Source: Blautia hansenii
GTDB lineage: Bacteria > Bacillota > Clostridia > Lachnospirales > Lachnospiraceae
Length of the DNA: 64,000 bases
NCBI RefSeq assembly: GCF_013304445.1
Contig: NZ_JAAITA010000001.1
Span: 124,001 to 188,000, forward strand
Direction of reading: 5' to 3'
Each line of letters starts with the position of its first letter. Position 1 is the stretch's first letter. The translations under genes were made by a program, and so were the position numbers. The notes below the pieces were generated by a model. It was not told the origin of the DNA and did not search any database. It saw nothing but the letters and a program-made list of their open reading frames with translations. Below, piece after piece: positions 28,377 to 36,616 of the stretch.

Positions 28377-28413
28377 GAATGTTTAAAATATGAAGAAAAA
28401 TGGAGAAGCAAAT

Positions 28414-30942
28414 ATGAGGAAACGATATGAAAGCTGGATATGGGCAGGAATTATTTTTTTCATAATTGTTGGGTTGTTTGTACTCATACAGGCAGCCAGT
28501 GGCCTTTATCCGTTTGGAAGTAAAACGAATTTGCTCTGGGATGAGGAGATTCAGTATGTGGATTTTTTTGCCTATTATCGTGATGTGTTGCTGGGGAAGG
28601 CGAAACTTGGCTATTCTTTTTCTAAGTCGGCTGGTGGTTCATTAGTGGCATTGTTTGGATATTATCTGGGCAGCCCCTTAAATTTGCTGGTTGTCTTTTT
28701 TGAAAAGGAACAGATTCCTTTGTTTTTGTTTTGGCTGACGGCAGGAAAACTGGGATTGGCAGGAATTACATGTTCTGTTTTTATCAAAAAGCGATTCTCT
28801 GGTATTTCCAAAGAAATGGTGTGCATGCTTTCCGTTGCCTATGGTTTGATGCAGTATAATATTCTACAGCTATCCAATATTATGTGGTTGGATGGGGTGA
28901 TTTTACTCCCGCTGCTATTATTGGCTGTCTATGAATTTGTGCAGAGAGACAGAAAACTAGGGCTTTTTCTGGCTGTATTTTTTAGTATCGCGATCAATTG
29001 GTATACGGGATATATGATAGGACTTTTTTCGGTATGCTATTATTTTTATGAGAGAATTCTTGCATTTCATCAGATTACAAAAAAGGAATGGGGACGTTTT
29101 ATTCTGGATACAGTAAAGTGCGGAGTGACTATGCTTTCAGGACTTTTGGCAAGCTGCTTTCTGTTTTATCCGATTTTTGTAGGGCTGAAAAAGGGAAAAC
29201 AGGCCTTTAACCCGGAAATTTTTCAGTTTGGGACGTATGATTCTTTTATAGATGTCTTTCAGGGATTTGCATTGGGGAGTATCGTTCCTACGGTCTCCTT
29301 GTATTGTGGTCTTCTCTTTTTTGGCTTTTTTATTTATTTTTTTATTACGAAAGAGATAAAAATAAAGGAAAAAGTGTTGGCGCTTTTGGCTGTAGGCTTT
29401 ATGTTTACAAGCTGCTGGCTGATTCCGCTGGATTGTATTTGGAGCGGTATGCGCTATGCTGGTACTTACCGTTTTCGATATAGCTTCATTGTGACTTTTC
29501 TGGTGCTCTATCTGGGATGCAGAGGTGTACAGATTTACCAGCAGAAGAAAAATGGAAGGGCTATGGGGCTGATATTTGCAGTGGGCATTTTAATGATTCT
29601 GTTTTTTCAGAAGAAGAACGGATATTATGAAAAGCAAAATTTGTATGCTACGATAATTTTTCTTGTGGTATATGGGATTTTGTTTTGTGTGCTTGGAAAG
29701 AAAAAAATTCTGGAAAGAGTCCTGCCGGGGGTGCTGGCAGCAGAATTAGTCCTTAATGGCGTATTTACTTTTGTGATTAATTATGGCGCAAATCCGGATA
29801 TTCGTGTTTATACGGACTATGTATCTCAGTCCCAGCAGCAGATAGAGCAGATTCAGGAAAGAGAAGAATCCGTATTCTATCGAATGGATACACTGGAGAA
29901 GAGGAATGATGCAGGGGATGGCTGTTCTGCTTTTCTAAATGAAGCTATGGTTTATGGTTACCATGGATTAGCCCATTATTCGTCTACTTATGATACGGAT
30001 ATTTCCAAAATGATTTTCGATGTGGGATATTCTACACTCTTGGATTTAAGCGTAATCCAGGAATCTATTATACCATCTGATGCGCTTTTCGGGGTGAAAT
30101 ATCTGCTTTCCCAAAAAGAGGTAGCGGGTTATGAGAAAGTGGATGAAATACCGGAATATAATGGGAAATCGGTATACTTGAACCCTTATGCGTTGGACGT
30201 AGGAATTGGAACAGGAAAAGAAATTTTGGAAAATATAGAAAATGCAGACCCGTTTGCCTTTCAGAATGAGTTATTTTCTAATTTACTGGGCCGGGAAGTT
30301 GAAATTTTCAAGAAGACAGAACCTGTGATGAAAATAGAGAATGGACAGGCGGAATTTCTACTTTCACAGGGAAATCCGGAAGATATTCTTTATGGTTATG
30401 TGGATTCCTGGATTACGGAACTACAGCTTTTTATTGATGGAACTTACCGATGTAATTATGCTACCTGGTTAAGTGAAAAGGTATTTTCTGCAGGATATGG
30501 AAGTCAGGACCATACGGTAACATTGACAAATTATACGGGGACAGAGCAGGAAATTTTTCCACATTTCTATTTTCTGGATATGGATGTATTTCAGGAGGTA
30601 ATAGAAGAACTGAAAAATAAGGAGATGCACACAGAAATTTTTGAGGATGGGTATGTAAAAGGTACCTATGAGTCCGGCAGCGAAGGATATCTGTTGCTAT
30701 CAGTGCCGTATGATGAGGGGTGGAGTGCCAGTGTCAATGGAGAGAAAGTAGAAATACAGAGAGGTGCCAACGCACTTTCATTGATTCCAGTATCAGCAGG
30801 AATCAATGAAATTGAACTGCACTATCATGTACCGGGAATCAAAATGGGAATCGTTCTTTCTGTAATAGGAGTTTTGTTGTTTGTGGGAATGTGTCAGACA
30901 GAAAAGTATTTTTGCAGACCAGGAAGGAGAAAGAATGGGTAA
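28414..30942 (+). CDS. YfhO-family GT-C membrane protein
   Basis: 842 residues from ATG 28,414 (GGAGAAG at 28,402-28,408). An ATG at 28,390 has no ribosome site. The N-terminus has the family's loop after helix 1: SGLYPFGSKTNLLWDEEIQY then DFFAYYRDVL and GSLVALFGYYLGSPLNLL. About a dozen helices run to residue 470. An external soluble region of some 340 residues ends with a beta-rich part (YLLLSVPYDEGWSASVNGEK, the typical YfhO ending) and a final helix. In Bacillus and Listeria, YfhO proteins transfer sugars from undecaprenyl phosphate to teichoic acids, working with CsbB/GtrB and GtcA/GtrA. The context here is the same. The acceptor is unknown. Confidence 0.9.
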   Translation: MRKRYESWIWAGIIFFIIVGLFVLIQAASGLYPFGSKTNLLWDEEIQYVDFFAYYRDVLLGKAKLGYSFSKSAGGSLVALFGYYLGSPLNLLVVFFEKEQIPLFLFWLTAGKLGLAGITCSVFIKKRFSGISKEMVCMLSVAYGLMQYNILQLSNIMWLDGVILLPLLLLAVYEFVQRDRKLGLFLAVFFSIAINWYTGYMIGLFSVCYYFYERILAFHQITKKEWGRFILDTVKCGVTMLSGLLASCFLFYPIFVGLKKGKQAFNPEIFQFGTYDSFIDVFQGFALGSIVPTVSLYCGLLFFGFFIYFFITKEIKIKEKVLALLAVGFMFTSCWLIPLDCIWSGMRYAGTYRFRYSFIVTFLVLYLGCRGVQIYQQKKNGRAMGLIFAVGILMILFFQKKNGYYEKQNLYATIIFLVVYGILFCVLGKKKILERVLPGVLAAELVLNGVFTFVINYGANPDIRVYTDYVSQSQQQIEQIQEREESVFYRMDTLEKRNDAGDGCSAFLNEAMVYGYHGLAHYSSTYDTDISKMIFDVGYSTLLDLSVIQESIIPSDALFGVKYLLSQKEVAGYEKVDEIPEYNGKSVYLNPYALDVGIGTGKEILENIENADPFAFQNELFSNLLGREVEIFKKTEPVMKIENGQAEFLLSQGNPEDILYGYVDSWITELQLFIDGTYRCNYATWLSEKVFSAGYGSQDHTVTLTNYTGTEQEIFPHFYFLDMDVFQEVIEELKNKEMHTEIFEDGYVKGTYESGSEGYLLLSVPYDEGWSASVNGEKVEIQRGANALSLIPVSAGINEIELHYHVPGIKMGIVLSVIGVLLFVGMCQTEKYFCRPGRRKNG

Positions 30943-32728
30943 CAGGAAACGGTTAAATGCAAACCAGGATATTTTTCTGTTGATTTTGGGAATCGCATGG
31001 GCAAATCTTATTTTTTTTCACCAGGAAAACTGGAAAATGGACCCATGGAAAGTGGGAATTATAGGCCTGGGCATTTATTTTTGTATCAAATGGCTTGGGG
31101 CAAGGAGAGAAGTCTTAAAAGATAGCCGGATGAGAGCTGGAAGTATTTTTTTTGGTCTGTTATTTGCGGCTATGGTAGTTGTCGGGGAAAAAATTCATGC
31201 AGGGGATTGGGAATTCCAGATGTTTTCTGCGGGAGATATTGTCTGGTTGATAGTATATTTTGGGACAGGAATGCTGCTTTTTCTCACACTGTCAACGTTT
31301 TTCTTTGACGGGAGGATGCGAAATTTGATGGAGAGGACTGGAAAAGATGAGAAAGGGGGAACGTGTAGGAAAGGAAATTGGTTGTTGTACAGCATTGTTT
31401 TCATGCTTTTCTGGACTCCGGTACTGTTTATTTACTATCCGGGGATTGTGCCGGAAGACGCCACAGTTTCTATAGCTATGGTATTGGGAGATTTGCCTTG
31501 GGATAACCATTTTCCGGTCTTTTATTCATTGCTTGCAGGAGGCAGTGTCTGGCTGGGCAGGGCTTTAGGAAATCCTAATCTGGGAGTGTTGTTGTATTCT
31601 CTGTTGCAGTTGGTTTCTATGGCATTTTTGTTGGGATATTTTTTAGAGTGGATGCAGAGGCGAATTCATCGGTTTTGTACATATTTTGCGCTGGCCTTTT
31701 TCTGTACTATTCCGGTATTCGGAAATTATGCCATTGTTATGTGGAAGGATCCATGGTATAGTGGGCTTTTGCTTCTTCTTGGTATGTTTTTATATGATAA
31801 AGCAGTTCTCGATAGAGAAGCCTTTTTGAAAAGAAAAAATCTAGTATTGTATGGTGTGTTGGGAGTCCTAATTTCTCTTATGCGCAATAATGGGATATAC
31901 ATCATGATTCTTATCAGTGTGGTTCTAGTTTATATGTACCGAAAGAGGGTAAAGAGAGTGGCTCTTACTTGTGCTGTGACGATTCTTTGTATTTGTACTA
32001 TAACAGGTCCGGTTTACAAGGGCGTATTTTCGGCTGAGAATGAGTTTGTGGAGTCTATAGGAATCCCTCTGCAGCAAATGGTACGAGTAGTGATAAAAGA
32101 TGGAAATATGACAAAGGAAGATAAAGAATTTCTGAATCATCTTATGCCTATGGAAAAGTATCAGGAGTATTATAATCCCTTTTTGGTAGACCCCGTGAAG
32201 TGGGCACCGGAATTCCATACAGACTATCTGAATGCACACAAAGCAGCATTTTTTCAAACATGGTTTTCGCTTTTAAAATCTAATTTTGGAATTTATGTGG
32301 AACAATATCTTATGGGAACATATGGATTTTGGCATATTGGCGGAGATACGCCATATGAATTCGTAAAAACGCAAATTGCTGCAAACGACTGGTGGCTTTA
32401 CCAGATAGCGCCATTTGAAAGCTATTTTAATTATGCCATGCAGGAAAAAATGAGTGGAAAGTATGATTTTATGGCCTCAGGGCTGTTGGTTTGGATTGCT
32501 CTTTATGACGTACTGCTATGCTGGGTAAAGAGAAAGTCCAGATACATTCTGCCGTTGTTGATTATGGTGGGGAATTGGCTTACATTAATGATTGCTACGC
32601 CTACAGCATTTGGATTGCGGTATATTTTTATTATGATGCTGGGAGTCCCTTTGTTGGTATTTTATCCTCTGTTGCTGCCTCCTTCTGAGGAGGAGGCAAC
32701 AAGCAGAAAAAAGCACATCAGCATGTGA
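30935..32728 (+). CDS. Polytopic membrane protein, DUF6020-like
   Basis: 597 residues from ATG 30,935 (AAGGAGA site), overlapping YfhO by eight bases. About twelve helices. Recognisable points: FIYYPGIVPEDATVSIAMV with DNHFPVFYSL (about residues 165-195), MWKDPWYSGLLLLLGMFLYD, then MRNNGIYIM. A large external loop has MPMEKYQEYYNPFLVDP. The minus-strand gene at 32,662-34,356 shares these points in order (YPGVFSTDSASNW, DTLWNIALFLFCLFLFD, IRHMGN, MPLEKWQSCYDKYY), so the two are paralogues. The acidic residues after the first large loop suggest a GT-C-like or glycan-handling role. I know no confirmed function. Its 3' end overlaps the convergent gene by 67 bases. Confidence 0.7.
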   Translation: MGNRKRLNANQDIFLLILGIAWANLIFFHQENWKMDPWKVGIIGLGIYFCIKWLGARREVLKDSRMRAGSIFFGLLFAAMVVVGEKIHAGDWEFQMFSAGDIVWLIVYFGTGMLLFLTLSTFFFDGRMRNLMERTGKDEKGGTCRKGNWLLYSIVFMLFWTPVLFIYYPGIVPEDATVSIAMVLGDLPWDNHFPVFYSLLAGGSVWLGRALGNPNLGVLLYSLLQLVSMAFLLGYFLEWMQRRIHRFCTYFALAFFCTIPVFGNYAIVMWKDPWYSGLLLLLGMFLYDKAVLDREAFLKRKNLVLYGVLGVLISLMRNNGIYIMILISVVLVYMYRKRVKRVALTCAVTILCICTITGPVYKGVFSAENEFVESIGIPLQQMVRVVIKDGNMTKEDKEFLNHLMPMEKYQEYYNPFLVDPVKWAPEFHTDYLNAHKAAFFQTWFSLLKSNFGIYVEQYLMGTYGFWHIGGDTPYEFVKTQIAANDWWLYQIAPFESYFNYAMQEKMSGKYDFMASGLLVWIALYDVLLCWVKRKSRYILPLLIMVGNWLTLMIATPTAFGLRYIFIMMLGVPLLVFYPLLLPPSEEEATSRKKHISM

Positions 32729-34356
32729 TAGCTGTCAATATATCTAGGGTCCTGGGAAGGATTGGCAAGAAAGAGTATGCCTGTTAAAAGCAAGGCAGGC
32801 AGAAGCGCCAGCAATTCCCGAGACCTTTTTTTCTTTATGAGAAGACAACTGCATACAAGCAGGACAAAAATGGAAAAACCGCCACGCCAGCAGATAGAGG
32901 ACCATACAGGAATCTGGTCAGAGTGACCAAAAAAGTTCTGTTGAATTCTGGTGGACAGGTTTGATTGAATCTGTAGCTCTGCAAGTCCTGGATAATTATC
33001 CAAGGCAGAACTGTAAATTGTGACAGGAATCTATTCATATCCGTCAGCCGGCGTTCCCATTTCCCAGATAATACTGGTCATATCAAAGTATGCAGTAAGA
33101 TAAGTCACAGGATATTTGAATAAAAATTTTGCATTGAGCAGAAGAATTTTCTTCTGAAAATCTTTATCTCTTAGTTTTAAAGCATCGTCTCCTATGGCAC
33201 CCCAAGTCCGGGACAAGGAGTCAGCATAATATTTGTCATAGCAGGACTGCCATTTTTCTAAAGGCATGATTTCTTCCAAAACAGCAATATCTTCTGCGTC
33301 TAAAGTTTCTTTGGAGGCCACAGCACCAGCCATGGATACTGGGACACTGTATTTTACATATTCTTCATTGGGTACCATGTGAAGAACATGGCTGCCCAGT
33401 ATGTTGATTAGAAATACAGGTATCAGAATGGACACACCCAGAAGAAAGAGCAGCTGTTTTTTTCGTTTTTTTGTGTCAGTGTATTTCGACTTCCATTCAT
33501 AGAGCAGGAGCGCCAGCAGGGTTATCAGAACAATTACGTTTCCCATATGCCGTATGGTGCAGACCATACAGGCAATCAAAGTAAATCCCATTATTTTATA
33601 CCATGCAAACAGCTGCTTGGATTTGATAAAATCAAAGAGGAACAGGCAGAATAAAAACAGAGCAATGTTCCACAGAGTGTCTTTTTCGATATTTCCAAGT
33701 GCGCGGTAGCTGTAAATAAAAATCACACTGAATAGCGTATACAGAATATCGCCGTACCGGATGGAAGTGTATTTTTCCAAAAGATACACCGCATATTGAC
33801 TGGCAAAGAGCCAGAGGAGTGTTTGCAGGATAACCAGGGGAAAGGGATTTCCGAAAATTCGCTGGATAATCTTTAAAATATACAAATAGGTAACAGGATG
33901 CCAGTTGCTGAAGGTATTGGTAGCAACGTCATTCCAGTTGCTGGCGGAGTCAGTGGAGAAAACGCCGGGATAGCAGCCTGCAATGATGAAAATGCTCAGT
34001 AGTGTAATGGGAATCATGACCAGATAAACCGGTGTTTTCCAAATTTTTCTAAAGGTAACGGGAAGAACAGTTTTCTTTGGAGAAAAGTTTCCTATGCGTA
34101 AAAGTAACAGGTAACAGGCCATAAAGCTGCAAAGAAGTAGAAACAGTTTTATGGTAAGCGGCAGTTTTTCTTTTAGGACTTCTGTCATAGAAGACATGCA
34201 TAGATAAAGCAGGGAAAGAAATAAGGCAGTCATTTTCCAAGGGAGAGAAATGGTTTTAGAATGCGCTTGTGAAACAGGGAAACACAGGCTTTGGATAATT
34301 AGAATCAATATGGGGAACAGGCACATATAGAAGGCCTCATGAAAAAATGGTGTCAT
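32662..34356 (-). pseudogene. DUF6020-like membrane protein gene interrupted by an in-frame amber codon
   Basis: Reading from 34,356, the frame runs 441 residues to TAG at 33,033-33,031 and then continues open in the same frame to a stop at 32,662. The part after the stop begins IPVTIYSSALDNYPG and includes a hydrophobic helix and ILFLANPSQDPRYIDSYH, the C-terminus expected by comparison with the convergent paralogue at 30,935. Without the stop the protein would have about 564 residues. Either the gene is a recent nonsense pseudogene, the amber is read through, or there is a base error. A good promoter and ribosome site (GAAAGGA) precede it, so decay would be recent. The tail overlaps the paralogue's 3' end. 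Confidence 0.75.
32671..32700. terminator. Hairpin inside the overlapping 3' ends of two convergent genes
   Basis: GTTGCTGCCTCC (32,671-32,682) can pair with GGAGGAGGCAAC (32,689-32,700) over ten of twelve positions around a six-base loop. It is nearly symmetric, so it would fold on both transcripts. No T tract follows on either side, so it may act as a roadblock or be a chance product of the GAG-rich codons. Confidence 0.35.
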
Positions 34357-34389
34357 AATGGTAATCCTTTCGTTTTTGTTGATAGCTTT

Positions 34390-34418
34390 ATTATAAGGGA
34401 AGAGACATGGGGATACAA
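34390..34418 (-). promoter_or_regulatory. Promoter of the minus-strand membrane protein gene
   Basis: On the minus strand TTGTAT (34,418-34,413) and TATAAT (34,395-34,390) are 17 bases apart. A leader of about 25-30 nt would carry the GAAAGGA ribosome site ahead of the ATG at 34,356. Confidence 0.65.
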
Positions 34419-34431
34419 GAAGAAAGAAAAA

Positions 34432-34664
34432 TTGAGTTTTCCGATATTCATTATATATAGCCTTGCAGATAAACGGAAGATGTCTCCAGCCAATGTGTAC
34501 AAAATATTAAATTCAACGATGTGCTTCATACGCAGGGTGTTAGTAGCCGCAAAATGCAGTACACAGATTAAGACGGGATTTTTATCGAAAAAGCGATAGA
34601 ACAAGAGACAAATGAGGAACTGAAAAAAGTACTGATAGACCTGGATGAGTTTATGTTTGGGTAA
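34432..34664 (+). pseudogene. Decayed small gene, DUF3791-like remnant
   Basis: One frame gives FPIFIIYSLADKRKMSPANV followed by YKILNST. The next frame continues with FNDVLHTQGVS, then meets TAA at 34,569, and goes on DGIFIEKAIEQETNEELKK to a stop at 34,664. The order of a hydrophobic stretch, a VY-like helix and a DVLHTQG motif resembles DUF3791 proteins, which in Clostridia often sit beside DUF3990 genes in putative toxin-antitoxin sets. There is a frameshift, an internal stop and no good start, so it is not functional. Family call from memory. Confidence 0.35.
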
Positions 34665-34674
34665 AGGGGAATAT

Positions 34675-34712
34675 CAGATGACCGAATGAATAAAAAAGTA
34701 TTCAGTCATCTG
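34675..34712. repeat. Long inverted repeat after the decayed gene
   Basis: CAGATGACCGAAT (34,675-34,687) and ATTCAGTCATCTG (34,700-34,712) pair over twelve of thirteen positions with a twelve-base A-rich loop. No T tract follows directly. A second pair, TTATCCG (34,723-34,729) and CGGATAA (34,752-34,758), encloses a run of T. It may be an old terminator or an end of a lost element. The rest of 34,357-34,973 shows no intact gene. Confidence 0.6.
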
Positions 34713-34808
34713 CATAATTTCTTTATCCGACAATTTTTTTAATGGGAAATACGGATAATAGATAAACAGTTTTTTTGAGAGCAAAATTAAGTTCATAGTT
34801 TTCCATGT

Positions 34809-34830
34809 TGTCTGTGTTATATTTCAGACA
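34809..34830 (+). promoter_or_regulatory. Possible promoter with operator palindrome upstream of the HTH gene
   Basis: TGTCTG (34,809-34,814) and CAGACA (34,825-34,830) form an inverted pair that brackets an extended -10, TG-T-TATATT (34,815-34,823). No -35 is evident. The arrangement would let a regulator such as the following HTH protein block the promoter. The leader to 34,974 would be about 145 nt. Confidence 0.3.
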
Positions 34831-34973
34831 GTAACAAAATTGTTGCAAAACAAAGGTTGATGCAAACCTCCCGGGAATGCTTGGAACAGAGAAGGTGATG
34901 AAGAAAAAGCGAACAGAAGAAAGAACTGTGAAAGATAAAAGCAAACGCAAAGGATAAAAGAAAGGAATAGTAA

Positions 34974-35648
34974 ATGAACAATGGAAAAATAAGAGATTGG
35001 CTGAAACAGCATGCGCTGGTTTTGGAGGAAGGGTTTTGCGACAGTTTGAGAAGCATTGCGGAAGAGTATAAGACCCGGTATGGCTATGGAACGTTGAACG
35101 AAGTATATAGGCTTCTGGGAATCAGCAGACAGCAGGTGACTTACTGGAAGGCTAATCCATGCAGTACACAAACAAAAAAAAGGTATTTTACCGTGTTAGA
35201 GGCAGCGGAACTGTTTTGTTTGTCTGACGAAGCAGCAGAACTTCTGGCTAATAAGGCAGGTTTGTCTTTACAGGGGGAACAGGAAGAAAATACAGGTGTT
35301 CAGAAACTTTTTAAGCAATACACAGACAAGCAGAAAAAACTGTTTACAGAGGCCAATGTGACGGAACGTATGCTTTATTACATAAAGGCGGACAGAAAGC
35401 CGTCCAAGGAAAGTCTGCTTGCCCTTGTCATATCCATGGGAATGGAAACAGAGGAAATTCAGCAGGTATTGAGGACAGCGGGGTATGTGTTATCCAAATC
35501 CCTGCCGACAGATATGATTGTTTTGTATTTTCTGGAACATCAGTCAGAATGGAACAAAAATATTTCGCTGGTCTGGCAGATTAATGAGGTTCTGGACGAA
35601 CTGGAACTTCCATTACTGGGAACCATACTGTACGGAAATTTTACGTAG
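34974..35648 (+). CDS. Putative DNA-binding protein with two HTH-like repeats
   Basis: 224 residues, not assigned to a named family. Two similar helical units are visible. Residues about 36-98 hold LNEVYRLLGISRQQVTYWKA then a tail with AAELFCLSDEAAELLANKAG. Residues about 125-175 hold FTEANVTERMLYYIKADRKP followed by MGMETEEIQQVLRTAGYVL. The second unit and its continuation to residue 220 (YFLEHQ..., NEVLDELELPLLG) resemble the C-terminal region found in many clostridial XRE-type regulators. No signal peptide or membrane helix. The PLAT-domain gene starts 43 bases downstream, so the two form a unit. I infer regulation of that gene. Confidence 0.6.
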   Translation: MNNGKIRDWLKQHALVLEEGFCDSLRSIAEEYKTRYGYGTLNEVYRLLGISRQQVTYWKANPCSTQTKKRYFTVLEAAELFCLSDEAAELLANKAGLSLQGEQEENTGVQKLFKQYTDKQKKLFTEANVTERMLYYIKADRKPSKESLLALVISMGMETEEIQQVLRTAGYVLSKSLPTDMIVLYFLEHQSEWNKNISLVWQINEVLDELELPLLGTILYGNFT

Positions 35649-35690
35649 CTGTTTCTTTCAAAATGTATACAAAATATGAGGAGAATGAGG

Positions 35691-36518
35691 ATGGGAAAAA
35701 CAAAATATGAACTGAAATTTCACACAGGAGATGAATGCTATGCGGGAACAGATTCCTGTATTTTTGTGACACTTTTCGGCACACTGGGGCAGTCAGATGA
35801 GTATGAGGTCAGCGAACGTATCCGCGGAAATGCGTTTGAGAGAAATCAGACGGATAAGTTGACATTAGAGTTGCCGCAGTCTATTGGCGACGTGTATAAA
35901 GCGGAACTGCGGAGTGACTGCAGATGGGGCGGTGCCGGCTGGTATCTGGATTATTTTGAAGTGCGGCGCCAGGAAAATAATGCGCCGACAGCACATTTTT
36001 CCTGCAGAGAGTGGATTGAAGACCGTAAAGTGAGAAAATACAGGGTGACTTCAGGCTTGAAGTATGAAGACCATAAAAGGGCAGAAGTGGTATGTGTACC
36101 CAGCGGTAAAAAAATTTATGTTCAGCCACATGGAAAAGTGGAATATAAGGAGCAATTAGAAGTAGCGGTAGGATATTCTCTGAGCGAAACGGTGGTTTCG
36201 CAGATAGGTACGAATACTTCTATTTCGTTGGAGGGAGGAGCTGGTCCGGGACAGGGATGTACTTCTGACCTGACGGCCTCTGTAAAGGGAGCCATTGGAT
36301 TTGCGCTTACAAGTTTAAATTCGAATACCAAGGAAGAGAGCATTCAGTTCAATGCTTCTAAAAAAACAGATATTCAGACAACCATCGCAAACGATACAGA
36401 TGAAGAAAAAATATACCAGGTTATGATGAATATTGCAAAAGATGTGCATAAAATTACCCTGGGACAGACACAGTTTGAAATTCCTGAATACATTAGCAAT
36501 GAATTTGGTGGAATTTAG
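35691..36518 (+). CDS. PLAT/LH2-domain protein with Ser/Thr-rich beta C-terminal region
   Basis: 275 residues from ATG 35,691 (AGGAG at 35,679-35,683); in-frame ATGs at 35,676 and 35,685 fit the ribosome site less well. Residues about 4-105 read as a PLAT/LH2 beta-sandwich: YELKFHTGDECYAGTDSCIF, LTLELPQSIGDVYKAELR and the end WYLDYFEVR. PLAT domains bind lipids, membranes or proteins. Residues about 140-250 alternate hydrophobic with Ser/Thr (SLSETVVSQIGTNTSISLEG, then TSDLTASVKGAIGFALTSL), as in amphipathic strands of aerolysin- or ETX/MTX-type pore formers; this second call is only a pattern impression. There is no signal peptide, so it would stay in the cytosol or leave by lysis or a non-Sec route. 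It ends just before a bidirectional terminator. Confidence 0.6.
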   Translation: MGKTKYELKFHTGDECYAGTDSCIFVTLFGTLGQSDEYEVSERIRGNAFERNQTDKLTLELPQSIGDVYKAELRSDCRWGGAGWYLDYFEVRRQENNAPTAHFSCREWIEDRKVRKYRVTSGLKYEDHKRAEVVCVPSGKKIYVQPHGKVEYKEQLEVAVGYSLSETVVSQIGTNTSISLEGGAGPGQGCTSDLTASVKGAIGFALTSLNSNTKEESIQFNASKKTDIQTTIANDTDEEKIYQVMMNIAKDVHKITLGQTQFEIPEYISNEFGGI

Positions 36519-36569
36519 GAAATTAAGTAATCATGCAATCCCCTTTTTATTGATATACCCAAAAGTCTT

Positions 36570-36596
36570 GCAGGCCCCGAAGAATCCGGGGCCTGC
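36570..36596. terminator. Bidirectional hairpin between convergent genes
   Basis: GCAGGCCCCG (36,570-36,579) pairs perfectly with CGGGGCCTGC (36,587-36,596) around a seven-base loop. It lies between the PLAT gene (+) and the MFS gene (-). The flanking T tract is weak on either strand, but the stem is very stable. Confidence 0.75.
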
Positions 36597-36616
36597 AGTA
36601 TATGCAGACAGAAAAC

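Noticed and set aside
32835-33038. Separate small minus-strand protein of 67 codons after the amber codon
   Set aside because: It is in another frame from the conserved continuation; the frame at 33,030-32,662 carries the expected C-terminus.
34339-34599. 86-codon plus-strand frame from an ATG opposite the membrane protein start
   Set aside because: Its first part is antisense to the minus gene's start and promoter; only the later part resembles a decayed small gene.
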